This document shows, piece by piece, positions 8,561 to 16,222 of a stretch of 34,043 nt of DNA. Within the stretch, counting starts at the first letter, position 1. Each line of letters starts with the position of its first letter. The notes under the pieces were generated by a model. The model did not search any database. It was given only the letters and a program-made list of their open reading frames with translations, and was not told the origin of the DNA. Made by a program: the position numbers and the translations under genes. Source of the stretch: an uncultured Gammaproteobacteria bacterium. GTDB taxonomy: Bacteria > Pseudomonadota > Gammaproteobacteria > Pseudomonadales > Pseudohongiellaceae. The DNA is taken from NCBI GenBank assembly GCA_913054495.1, contig CAJXIY010000026.1, positions 1 to 34,043 on the forward strand. The letters run 5' to 3'.

Positions 8561-9358
8561 CTAGGTATTCGCTTTTAAAAAAAACCCCTTGATTCGACTC
8601 TGTGCAGGTGCCGATCGTTGTACCAGGTTCTCGAGTTCAGTCTTGCTTACAGCCCATAGGTCAGTTTCTCCCAGCCTCGCATCCACTACTAATTGACACA
8701 GGCGAGCGGCCAAGCCAGGAAAGCCTTTACTTAACTTGTAAAAAGTTGGCAGTGCTGCCGCTTCCAGCTGTAGTCCGGTCTTACCCGCCTGCTGCAGATA
8801 GAGAATCAGGAAACGATTGATCGTGTCCGCATCCATGGGCTGAAGATAAAACCGGTGGGATACCTGCAACAACAATTGCCGGAATTGTTTCTCGCGCCGC
8901 AGACGTTGTTCCAGTGCTGGCTCTGCGCACAGTACGATATTCAGGATTCGCTTCATGTTGACCTGAATTTCGGTCAGACGATAAATTTCCTTCAGGGTAC
9001 TATCATCGAGGCGATGGGCATCATCGAATATCAGGATGATGGGTTTTCTACCCCCTGCCTCCTCAGCCGTGACCTTGTCTTCGAGCAGCCTGAAAAAATT
9101 GTGAGCGTCGGGTAAATCCAGTCCCCGGGCGAGCAAGGAACGGAGCATCTCTGGCGATTCAATATCGCCATCGAAATAAACCACAGTATGGGCTTCATCA
9201 ATCAGATACTCGGTTAATCTCTCACACAGACTGCTCTTGCCTGTGTGGGCGATGCCAATCAGAGTGACCAGTGCTTCTTCCTGCAGCAATGTGCTGGCCA
9301 GGCCCTGCAGAGTTTGCAAGAAAGGACCATCGTTAAAATAGAAAGTATTTTGCTGCAC
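8561..9358 (-). CDS. GspA/ExeA-like AAA ATPase
   Basis: A 265-aa cytoplasmic ATPase of the GspA/ExeA/MshM group. Walker A is GIAHTGKS (residues 35-42) and Walker B is PIILIFDDAH (about 106-115). A conserved C-terminal helical lid region follows (LQPMDADTINRFLILYLQQAG and KGFPGLAARLCQLVV). In known relatives such ATPases help assemble envelope complexes and contact peptidoglycan through a separate domain. That domain is absent here, although an in-frame hydrophobic helix follows the TAG. The start is GTG at 9358; the AGGGA overlapping the trmJ stop serves as ribosome-binding site, so it is translationally coupled to trmJ (7-base gap). No secretion or pilus genes are nearby, so the role is unknown. 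Confidence 0.8.
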   Translation of the reverse strand: MQQNTFYFNDGPFLQTLQGLASTLLQEEALVTLIGIAHTGKSSLCERLTEYLIDEAHTVVYFDGDIESPEMLRSLLARGLDLPDAHNFFRLLEDKVTAEEAGGRKPIILIFDDAHRLDDSTLKEIYRLTEIQVNMKRILNIVLCAEPALEQRLRREKQFRQLLLQVSHRFYLQPMDADTINRFLILYLQQAGKTGLQLEAAALPTFYKLSKGFPGLAARLCQLVVDARLGETDLWAVSKTELENLVQRSAPAQSRIKGFFLKANT

Positions 9359-9365
9359 AAGTTCC

Positions 9366-10124
9366 CTAATCTTGCTGGTCTGTGGTATCCCTCAGATTAA
9401 ATTCGATATTGGATAAGATGCCACGCAATATGTTCATCTCCATCACATCGATACGAATGCGGCTGAATAATCGTCGCATGCGCTGCATCAATTGCCGGGG
9501 ATTATCCGGATCGTGAAAATTGATCGCGATCATCACCCTTTCCAGATGCTCGTAGAAGTGTTCTACCTGCTGCACCGTGGCTTTTTCTTGATCCCAGAAC
9601 TCATCTTCGGCAGTCTCTTTAATGCCTTTACTCTCCAGTCCGGCCTTGCGCAGTTCATAGCAAATCACCATGACAGCCGCGGCCAGATTAAGTGAGGAAT
9701 AGTTTTCATCTGTCGGTATTTGCACGTGAAAGTGACAAAGTTGTAGCTCATCGTTATTGAGGCCGGAGTCTTCGCGGCCGAATACCAGCGCCACCTTGTT
9801 TATTTCCGATTCTCTCACCACCTTGACGCCAAGCTGCGCCGGAGAAAGCATGGGCCAGGGGATCTTGCGGGAGCGGGCGCTGGCACCGATAACCAGGCCA
9901 CAATCAGTTATCGCCGCTTCGAGACTCTCTACCACTGTGGCGTTTTCCAGGATATCCAGTGCCGATACCGCTCTGCCCACGGCGACACCGCTGGGAAAGT
10001 CTGCAGGCTGTACCAGCGTCAGCCGGGAAACTCCCATGTTCTTCATGGCGCGGGCGCAGGCGCCTATATTGCCCGGGTGTGAAGTGTTAACCAGCACCAC
10101 GGTTACCTGATCGAAATTAAGCAT
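9366..10124 (-). CDS. trmJ: tRNA (cytidine/uridine-32-2'-O)-methyltransferase TrmJ
   Basis: A SPOUT-class methyltransferase that modifies the 2'-O of position 32 in the tRNA anticodon loop using SAM. The 252-aa length matches the family. The N-terminal block VVLVNTSHPGNIGACARAMKNMG (residues about 9-31) and the knot region (LVFGREDSGLNNDEL, then IPTDENYSSLNLAAAV) are the SPOUT motifs. The C-terminal helical extension (RLFSRIRIDVMEMNILRGIL) is typical of TrmJ. It is divergent from suhB, the same arrangement seen in E. coli and Pseudomonas. The ATPase gene follows at 7 bases in the same transcript. The isc cluster often found next to it is absent. Confidence 0.95.
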   Translation of the reverse strand: MLNFDQVTVVLVNTSHPGNIGACARAMKNMGVSRLTLVQPADFPSGVAVGRAVSALDILENATVVESLEAAITDCGLVIGASARSRKIPWPMLSPAQLGVKVVRESEINKVALVFGREDSGLNNDELQLCHFHVQIPTDENYSSLNLAAAVMVICYELRKAGLESKGIKETAEDEFWDQEKATVQQVEHFYEHLERVMIAINFHDPDNPRQLMQRMRRLFSRIRIDVMEMNILRGILSNIEFNLRDTTDQQD

Positions 10125-10158
10125 TGCGCTTGTCTTTGTTGCGTTTCCTAGTGGGCGA

Positions 10159-10173
10159 ATTATAGCAATATCA
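10159..10173 (-). promoter_or_regulatory. trmJ promoter, extended -10
   Basis: On the minus strand TGCTATAAT reads as an extended -10 element (TATAAT at 10164-10159), about 35 bases before the trmJ start. No convincing -35 is seen, as is usual for extended -10 promoters. Confidence 0.45.
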
Positions 10174-10202
10174 TCGCTGCGGCGTGCCGGCTTTTATTTG
10201 CT

Positions 10203-10231
10203 TTGGGCGTTTCTCCTTTGTTTGCTATGAT
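10203..10231 (+). promoter_or_regulatory. suhB promoter
   Basis: TTGGGC at 10203-10208 and TATGAT at 10226-10231 are separated by 17 bases, a good sigma-70 match. It would give a leader of about 105 nt before suhB. Confidence 0.5.
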
Positions 10232-10341
10232 GCGACCTGCCTTGGCAAGCTGCCAATACCGTTACCCCAGTCTGAAATCTGTCTGAGCCACAGCCTCGGC
10301 CTCGGGCGGCACTTTCTTCGAACTCCTCAGGATCCAGAACC

Positions 10342-11121
10342 ATGCACCCAATGATCAATCTTGCCTTACAGGCTGCCCGCGATGCGGCGGAAGCGATTGC
10401 TCACAGCAGTGATCGATTGGATCGGGTAAAAATTATCGACGCCAATCCGGACAAATTCATCACATCCATGGATCTCTCTGCAGACAAGACCGTGCTCTAT
10501 CATCTGCAAAAAGCCCATCCCGAACACAGCTACCATTCCCGAGTTTCCGGCTTTACCGAAGGCGAAAACAAGGATGTTATATGGCTCATCGACCCCCTGA
10601 TTGGTAACAAAAATTTTGCCGCCGGCCACACCCAGTTTGGCGTGTCTGTGGCCTGTCGGATCGATGGTGTAATTAAACACGGGGTTGTCATCTGCCCGCT
10701 TACACGAGAAGAGTATGTGGCATCGCGGGGAGCCGGTGCCCGCTTAAATGCACATCGCCTGCGAGTCGGCAACTCGACGGATCTCGGCAACACCCTGATT
10801 AGTTTGAATCCAGAGCACCTGCCCCAGGAGGATTTCATTAATTTTCAGCGTGAGTTACTGCGGCTCGGCGCCGTCCCGCGTATTTCTGGTTGCACCGCGA
10901 TCGATATTATCCAGACTGCGACCGACCGCCTGCAGGGTGGCTGGGCTGCCACCGAAAGCGAACCAAGCCTGGCCGCCCCCAGCCTGATCTTGCAGGAGGC
11001 GGGCGGCCTACTCGCCAGCGAAGCCGGCAATCCTGACTACTCAGAGGCGGCCGAGCTGGTTTTTGCGAATCCGAAGTTATTCAAGAAATTACTGAAGCTG
11101 CGCAAACAAGCGGCTAGCTAA
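10342..11121 (+). CDS. suhB: SuhB homologue with lost catalytic residues
   Basis: An inositol-monophosphatase-fold protein at the conserved trmJ/suhB divergent locus. It aligns without gaps to E. coli SuhB (as remembered) over the first 92 residues (MHPM start, FxT at 39-41, WxIDPL at 81-86). The metal and catalytic residues are replaced, however. Glu67 and Glu68 are Arg and Val, Asp87 of DPLDGT is Ile (DPLIGNKNF), Thr89 is Asn, and the C-terminal WDxAAG is PSLAAP (residues 208-213). Asp84 remains. The fold elements SGCTAIDI and QEAGGLL are kept. Phosphatase activity is therefore unlikely. In E. coli SuhB also acts in rRNA transcription antitermination with NusA, a role that does not need catalysis, and this protein may do only that. 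It has 259 aa, against 267 in E. coli. Confidence 0.88.
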   Translation: MHPMINLALQAARDAAEAIAHSSDRLDRVKIIDANPDKFITSMDLSADKTVLYHLQKAHPEHSYHSRVSGFTEGENKDVIWLIDPLIGNKNFAAGHTQFGVSVACRIDGVIKHGVVICPLTREEYVASRGAGARLNAHRLRVGNSTDLGNTLISLNPEHLPQEDFINFQRELLRLGAVPRISGCTAIDIIQTATDRLQGGWAATESEPSLAAPSLILQEAGGLLASEAGNPDYSEAAELVFANPKLFKKLLKLRKQAAS

Positions 11122-11200
11122 GGCATCGTTCAGAGGTGCCCTAATTGCAACTTTCTGTGACCGCTGAAATTTAATCGGGCAATTACGGTATATTGAGAGT

Positions 11201-11314
11201 ATGAGAAGAGTTCTGAAGCCATGGCTCCCTGATTTTAGCTCGAGTATAGAATACCGGCTGTTGCAAGCGGTTTGCGGGCAACCCATTCATCCAGGACCGA
11301 GAAACGGGTTTTAA
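11201..11314 (+). CDS. Small ORF (37 aa) upstream of the MATE gene, uncertain
   Basis: An ATG at 11201 with GAGAG immediately before it opens a 37-codon frame ending in TAA at 11312-11314, six bases before the MATE start. The product is basic at the N terminus (MRRVLKPWLPDFS) and has no recognisable domain. It could be a translated leader coupled to the transporter, or chance. Nothing else is seen in the 199-bp gap. Confidence 0.2.
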   Translation: MRRVLKPWLPDFSSSIEYRLLQAVCGQPIHPGPRNGF

Positions 11315-11320
11315 TCGTCA

Positions 11321-12703
11321 ATGTCCCTAAAGGCCAATAATAACCACCACAACCTGGTCGACGGATCTATTCAAAAATCACTCATCTGCATGACCACGCC
11401 GATGATAATCGGCATGCTGATGTTGTTTACATTCAGCCTCGTAGACACCTGGTTCATCAGCTTTCTCGGTACCGAATCCCTCACCGCGATCAGTTTCACA
11501 TTCCCTGTTACCTTCATGGTCATGAGTCTCGCCATCGGATTGGGGATCGGGGCATCGGCGGTGATTGCCAAGTCCCTGGGCCGGTCTGAATTTGATAAAG
11601 CCAAGGAAGCGGCTACGGTCATCAGTTACATATCATTTTTGCTGGCGACAATAGTGGTCGGGCTTTGCTGGTTTTTCATGGAGGATGTGTTCGGATTGAT
11701 GGGCGCCAGCGAGCAACTCATGGTGCCAATTAGGAAATACATGGTGGTGTGGTTTCCCGGCAGCGTCCTGGTGGTGTGCATAATGAGCGGAAACAGTGTG
11801 CTCAGGGCCTATGGAGACACCAAGACCCCGAGTATCCTGATGGCGGGCGCCGGCATCATCAATGCCGTCCTCGATCCCTTTCTCATCTTCGGCATCGGCC
11901 CGTTCCCCGAGTTGGGTATCCAGGGTGCAGCGTGGGCTACCGTCGTCGCCTGGACATGCGGCTTCGGCTATCTGGCCTATTTACTGGTGATCAAGCTGGA
12001 ATTGGTGAGCACCACCTTTTCGAGTCGCGAGGTGATGATGTCATCGGGAAGAGACATGCTGCGAATCGGCATACCAGCGGCCGGCGCCAACATGTTAACC
12101 CCGGTCGCGGCAGGAATAATGACGGCGATTGCCGCGAGATTTGGCGATAGCACCGTGGCTGCGTTTGGCGTCGGTGCGCGACTGGAACCTATCGCTATCC
12201 TCCTGGTTCTGGCCATGTCTTCATCGCTGCCACCCCTGATCAGTCAAAACTACGGCGCGGGTCGGGCCGATCGCATCGAAGAGGCTTACCATCTATCCAC
12301 TCGCTTCGTGATGGCGTGGCAGATGCTGGTTTATGTCCTGCTGGCGGCAGCGGCCCCTCTCATCGCCGGTATTTTTTCCGATGACCCGGACGTCATCGCC
12401 GGCATTAAGCTGTTTATCTGGATCATGCCGCTGGGCTATGGACTTCAGGGGGTGATTATCCTGAGCAATTCATCGCTCAACGCCTTGCACCGGCCACTGT
12501 CTGCGCTTTACCTCAGTTTTGCCCGCTTCTTCATCTTCTACGTACCACTGGCCTATGTTGGCAGCCTCTATTTTGGTCTGTTCGGGTTTTTCGGGGGCGC
12601 GGTGTGCGGCAATTTCCTGATGGCGCTGATTTCCTGGCGAACCTTCAACCGGGCGATTTCCGGCGAACATCGATTGCTGGAAAAAGCAGCGGAAAGCACC
12701 TGA
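11321..12703 (+). CDS. MATE family efflux transporter
   Basis: An inner-membrane multidrug or toxic-compound extrusion protein, driven by Na+ or H+. The 460-aa length and about twelve hydrophobic segments in two homologous halves fit the MATE fold. Recognisable blocks include PMIIGMLMLFTFSLVDTWFIS at the N terminus, GDTKTPSILMAGAGIINAVLDP (end of the first half, about residues 165-187) and SQNYGAGRADRIEEAY (second half). The substrate cannot be predicted. The start ATG 11321 lacks a strong Shine-Dalgarno and follows a 37-codon frame by six bases. It converges with the radical SAM gene at 12760, and no clear terminator is seen between them. Confidence 0.92.
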   Translation: MSLKANNNHHNLVDGSIQKSLICMTTPMIIGMLMLFTFSLVDTWFISFLGTESLTAISFTFPVTFMVMSLAIGLGIGASAVIAKSLGRSEFDKAKEAATVISYISFLLATIVVGLCWFFMEDVFGLMGASEQLMVPIRKYMVVWFPGSVLVVCIMSGNSVLRAYGDTKTPSILMAGAGIINAVLDPFLIFGIGPFPELGIQGAAWATVVAWTCGFGYLAYLLVIKLELVSTTFSSREVMMSSGRDMLRIGIPAAGANMLTPVAAGIMTAIAARFGDSTVAAFGVGARLEPIAILLVLAMSSSLPPLISQNYGAGRADRIEEAYHLSTRFVMAWQMLVYVLLAAAAPLIAGIFSDDPDVIAGIKLFIWIMPLGYGLQGVIILSNSSLNALHRPLSALYLSFARFFIFYVPLAYVGSLYFGLFGFFGGAVCGNFLMALISWRTFNRAISGEHRLLEKAAEST

Positions 12704-12759
12704 ATGCCAGGCCAGCCCAGATCAACTATCGGATATCTCTGCCTGTCCTTCGGCGAGCC

Positions 12760-14400
12760 TTAACTGCGAAACAGATTCATCACGCCTTTAAACAGTGACT
12801 TTTCCTGCTTCTGCTCCATAGGGATCTCAGGCTCGATGGATGGCTCTTGCGGTGAATCGGGTGCGCCGACGTCATCGGCGGCATCCACCAGGCTGAAGCT
12901 CTTGTCCTCAACCCTTGCAGGCTCCGCTTCCGGGGCCATGCCATCGGTATAGCTAAGGCGGTTATTCGCCTCCTGAAATGCCAGCATCTCCCGGCAAATT
13001 TCATCATATTCCTTGGCAGTCAACAATTCAGGACACTCTTTCATGTTGAGGGTGAAATGACGATCATTAGCCGCTGATAAATAATGCAATTCCTTCTTGT
13101 TCTTCAGCAGCAACCCCTCTTTCTTGGCGATGTTGTACAGGGGTGTGCCGCGCAAGGGGATGTAGGGAAAGAAGAAGAAATGCTCCGGCGCAATTTCCCG
13201 GTTCAGCCGCAGGGTCTGGCGCATATTTTCCGCAGTTTCCAGTGGCGTGCCGACGATGTTGAAGGTCAAGCGGTTAATTCCTGCTTTCTTGCAGTTCGCC
13301 GCCGCTTCCAGCACCTGCTCATTGGTCATTTTCCTGCCCAACATCTTCGCCCGGAATTCTTCATCACCGCTTTCGATACCGAACCAGATCGTGTGGCAAC
13401 CGGCCTCGGCCGCGGTCTGGCAGAATTTCTCATTCATTACCTCGACCCGGGAGTTGATGGAAAATGGCAGGTGAATCTTCTCTTTGTAGATTTCGAAGAA
13501 TGCCCGTACGAATTTCAGATTTGACAGGAACAGTTCGTCCCAAAATTCGAAATAGCCCACCTGGTAAAGATCACGCAACCGAATTAACTCGTCCACCATG
13601 TCTTCCGGGTCATACTTACGCAGGAACGTCTTCTTGGTCTTCCAGGTTTCTAGAAGCGGTGTATTACAACAATAGGTGCAACGATATGGACAGCCGCGAC
13701 CGGTCATGACCGGCAGTACCAATATGCCTTTCGGACCGAAAATTGAGGAATTCACGTCATCGAAGCCGTCCGCCTTGGCAAACACATCGTAGTCAGGGAA
13801 AGGCAGCGCGGCGAGGTCACCGATCTGGTGCGGCTCAGTCTCGTAGACTTCGCCGTCGATCAATTTTTCCCACATGCCATCTACCGGACCTGGCTTCGTG
13901 CCCTTGAGGTGCTGCACAAGATTGCCGATCGCATATTCGCCGTCGCCGACACAAATAAAGTCCACATTCGGGTTTTCGATGGTTTGCTGCTGCGACAGCA
14001 TGGCCTGGTAGCCGCCGATGACCAGAGGCAGATCCGGCATTAGCTTCTTAATCTGCTCGAAGTAGGGCTCCATGGGATACCAGTGGGGACTCATGATCGA
14101 GAAGGCGATGACGTCAGCGTCTAATGCCTGAATGGTTTTGGCATAGTTCTCGGGGGAGTATTTATCCGCATCGCGCAGAATAAGAACCGCCTCCAGGACC
14201 ACGTCCACCCAGGGAAAGTCCCGTTTCAGGTAGGCCGACATACTGGCGATGGGCATGGCAATTTCATTGCCATCCGGGGAATAGAACGCGAAAACCACGC
14301 GCAGTCGCTCGCGCTTGACCGCAGCGAACCAGCGCGATTTATCCTGAGGATAAGCGGCGAGGCCCGTGCTTACGGCGATGACGTCGGCTTTGGAATTCAT
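12760..14400 (-). CDS. B12-binding-domain radical SAM protein, function unknown
   Basis: A 546-aa protein with an N-terminal Rossmann-like B12-binding-type domain (about residues 25-170, including DVIAFSIMSPHWYPMEPYFEQI and VIGGYQAMLSQ...VGDGE) and a radical SAM core with the cluster motif CPYRCTYC (Cys237, Cys241, Cys244, codons at 13669-13692). The core continues through WFGIESGDEEFRAKMLGRKMTNEQV and FNIVGTPLETAENM. A low-complexity acidic/proline tail (about residues 465-530) ends in a short amphipathic stretch, LFKGVMNLFRS. The cobalamin-type class includes methyltransferases and BchE-like enzymes; the substrate cannot be read from sequence, and this subgroup often lacks proof of B12 use. 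ATG 14400 with AAGGG upstream is preferred over the in-frame TTG at 14427. It stands alone, convergent with the MATE gene. Confidence 0.85.
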   Translation of the reverse strand: MNSKADVIAVSTGLAAYPQDKSRWFAAVKRERLRVVFAFYSPDGNEIAMPIASMSAYLKRDFPWVDVVLEAVLILRDADKYSPENYAKTIQALDADVIAFSIMSPHWYPMEPYFEQIKKLMPDLPLVIGGYQAMLSQQQTIENPNVDFICVGDGEYAIGNLVQHLKGTKPGPVDGMWEKLIDGEVYETEPHQIGDLAALPFPDYDVFAKADGFDDVNSSIFGPKGILVLPVMTGRGCPYRCTYCCNTPLLETWKTKKTFLRKYDPEDMVDELIRLRDLYQVGYFEFWDELFLSNLKFVRAFFEIYKEKIHLPFSINSRVEVMNEKFCQTAAEAGCHTIWFGIESGDEEFRAKMLGRKMTNEQVLEAAANCKKAGINRLTFNIVGTPLETAENMRQTLRLNREIAPEHFFFFPYIPLRGTPLYNIAKKEGLLLKNKKELHYLSAANDRHFTLNMKECPELLTAKEYDEICREMLAFQEANNRLSYTDGMAPEAEPARVEDKSFSLVDAADDVGAPDSPQEPSIEPEIPMEQKQEKSLFKGVMNLFRS

Positions 14401-14653
14401 GAATCGGCCCTTTGTGTTGACTCTCAAACCCGGTGTCGGGGAGCCTCGAGAAGGTCTACCATTCTAATATCGACTGGAAAGCGCGAAATTATACCAGCAT
14501 GCAGACCAATAATCATGGCCGAAAAACCGGGACAAGCCTTGTATAGCGTGTGCTTACTCGATCATGCCAGTAACCTGGTTTGCACTTGCCTGTGTATGCT
14601 TTATGCTTTCCCCCCCTGGCGTGTCAGTTCAGCACTTGGAACCCGCAATAATC

Positions 14654-15208
14654 ATGAAAGCACTCGACGCTCTCCACAGCCGCATTTCCTTTCCCAAGCT
14701 TGGCGACCCGGTACCGGCGCAGGAGGTACTCGATAACATCTACAAATCTGCCTTCAGAGCCGCCGATCATGCCGTGCTCCGACCCTGGCGCTTCCTCGTT
14801 ATCAGGGGAGAATCCCGGGCCAGGCTTGGCGAGCTCTTCGTGAGTGCTGCCAGCGCCGACCGACCCGATATCACCGAGGCCGAAAAGCTCAAGCTAAGAA
14901 ATAAACCACTACGTGCCCCGCTCATCCTGGTGACGGTCGTCAACCCCCGGGAACACCCCAAGGTTCCTGCTTGCGAGCAAGAGCTGTCGGCGGCGGCGGC
15001 AACCCAAAACATGTTGATCGCGGCTTATGCCCAGGGGGTCGGCGCCATGTGGCGAACCGGCTCCATGGCTTATCATCCATTGGTCATGGCTGGCCTGGGC
15101 CTGGCCTCCCATGAAAAAATAATTGCTTTTGTTTATATTGGCAGTATCGATAGCGCGGCCAAGAATTTGATCGAAGCCGATCTGAAGGCCCACTTCAGGG
15201 ATTGGTAA
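14654..15208 (+). CDS. YdjA-like nitroreductase family protein
   Basis: An FMN-dependent nitroreductase-fold oxidoreductase; physiological substrate unknown. ATG 14654 gives 184 aa, the size of YdjA. The family features are AADHAVLRPWRFLVI (about residues 37-51), KLRNKPLRAPLILVTVV, a KVPACEQELSAAAATQNMLIAAYAQG helix (about 101-126) and GAMWRTGSMAYHPLV (FMN phosphate region, about 128-142). An in-frame ATG at 14564 would add 30 residues unlike the family (VTWFALACVCFMLSP), so it is rejected. The stop codon abuts the ATG of the zinc-ribbon gene (15209), indicating a coupled operon. Confidence 0.85.
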   Translation: MKALDALHSRISFPKLGDPVPAQEVLDNIYKSAFRAADHAVLRPWRFLVIRGESRARLGELFVSAASADRPDITEAEKLKLRNKPLRAPLILVTVVNPREHPKVPACEQELSAAAATQNMLIAAYAQGVGAMWRTGSMAYHPLVMAGLGLASHEKIIAFVYIGSIDSAAKNLIEADLKAHFRDW

Positions 15209-15616
15209 ATGCAAACCCATAGCCTGGATATTCAATGTTGGAAATGCGGCAGTGAAATTAAGAAACTGCTGCTGCCATTCTCACGTAACGAAGAATGCAA
15301 CAGTTGTAACGCCGACCTGCACGCCTGCCGTGCTTGCAAGAATTACGCTGTCGATGCGGCCGATGCATGTACGGAAGAGCGCGCGGAATTCGTTGCGGAG
15401 AAGGACCGGGCGAATTTCTGCGATTATTTCGACCCCCATGCAACGGCATTTCGAAAGCAGGACGCCTCCAACGCACTGCGGGCAAGAAGCGAACTCGCCG
15501 AATTATTCGGTGAAGAGCCCCCTGCATGCGACTCCGATAAGAACCGCAACACCCCGCTGTCAGAGGCTGACGCGGCGCTGGCGAAACTCAATCGCCTGTT
15601 CGGCGATGATGACTAA
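15209..15616 (+). CDS. Double zinc-ribbon protein, function unknown
   Basis: A 135-aa soluble protein with eight cysteines in metal-binding spacing. Cys10/Cys13 and Cys30/Cys33 form a first ribbon. Cys40/Cys43, Cys54 and Cys71 form a second, ending in the recognisable DRANFCDYF block. The C-terminal half is acidic and helical (ARSELAELFGEEPP and ALAKLNRLFGDDD). No catalytic domain is evident. It begins at the first base after the nitroreductase stop codon, so the two are almost certainly co-translated, and a PlsC-like acyltransferase follows ten bases or so later. A structural, adaptor or metal-sensing role is possible but not shown. Confidence 0.75.
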   Translation: MQTHSLDIQCWKCGSEIKKLLLPFSRNEECNSCNADLHACRACKNYAVDAADACTEERAEFVAEKDRANFCDYFDPHATAFRKQDASNALRARSELAELFGEEPPACDSDKNRNTPLSEADAALAKLNRLFGDDD

Positions 15617-15646
15617 CAACCGAAAATGCCCAAGGATGCCTCCTCA

Positions 15647-16222
15647 ATGCGCACGACCGTTTTTACAACACCGCTGATTACACCTCTGCTGCGGATTATC
15701 GCCATCGTGATTCTAAAGCTCACCGGATGGAAAGCCATGGGAGAGGAAATTGAGAATCCGCGCTTCGTATTAATCGCCGCCCCCCATACCAGTAACTGGG
15801 ATTTCGCCCTCATGTTATTGATCGTGTTGAAGCTAAGACTTCAGCTTTACTGGATGGGAAAGGACAGCTTATTCCCCTTCGGATTCGGCTGGCTCATGCG
15901 GTGGCTGGGCGGCATCTCCATAGACCGCGCCAAGTCTCATAACGTGGTGAATGAAACCGTACGCCAGTACCGTGAGCACGAAAGCCTGGTGATTTTGATT
16001 CCTCCCGAAGGCACACGCCGCAAAGTCACCACTTGGAAATCCGGTTTCTACCACATCGCCAACAATGCCAATGTGCCCATCATGATGGGATACATTGACG
16101 CGACTACCAAGGAAGCCGGCCTTGCCGATTTTTTCCAGCCCACCGGCAATCTGAAACAGGATATGAGCGAGATTCGAGCGTTCTATAGCAAGAAAAAAGG
16201 CTTACGAGCAGAGAATAGTTGA
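15647..16222 (+). CDS. PlsC-like lysophospholipid acyltransferase family protein
   Basis: A membrane-associated acyltransferase of the glycerol-3-phosphate/lysophosphatidate type. The catalytic HX4D motif is HTSNWD (His47-Asp52, counted from ATG 15647), and the second conserved block is PPEGTRRKV (about residues 116-124), which binds the substrate phosphate. A hydrophobic segment at residues about 10-25 (ITPLLRIIAIVILKLTG) would anchor it. ATG 15647, preceded by AAGGA at 15633-15637, is preferred; ATG 15626 would add seven residues and has no ribosome-binding site. It is third in the apparent nitroreductase/zinc-ribbon/acyltransferase operon. Its 3' end overlaps the convergent tetR pseudogene by 21 bases. 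The acceptor lipid is unknown. Confidence 0.85.
   Translation: MRTTVFTTPLITPLLRIIAIVILKLTGWKAMGEEIENPRFVLIAAPHTSNWDFALMLLIVLKLRLQLYWMGKDSLFPFGFGWLMRWLGGISIDRAKSHNVVNETVRQYREHESLVILIPPEGTRRKVTTWKSGFYHIANNANVPIMMGYIDATTKEAGLADFFQPTGNLKQDMSEIRAFYSKKKGLRAENS

Noticed and set aside
7087-8563. Stop codon reassignment to explain the in-frame TAA and TAG
   Set aside because: Many intact genes here end in TAA, TAG and TGA at the expected length.
14564-14653. N-terminal extension of the nitroreductase
   Set aside because: YdjA-type proteins begin at the position of ATG 14654; the extension is hydrophobic and unlike the family.
15258-15677. Overlapping plus- and minus-strand frames across the zinc-ribbon gene
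   Set aside because: The cysteine spacing and the abutting start codon show that 15209-15616 is the coding frame.
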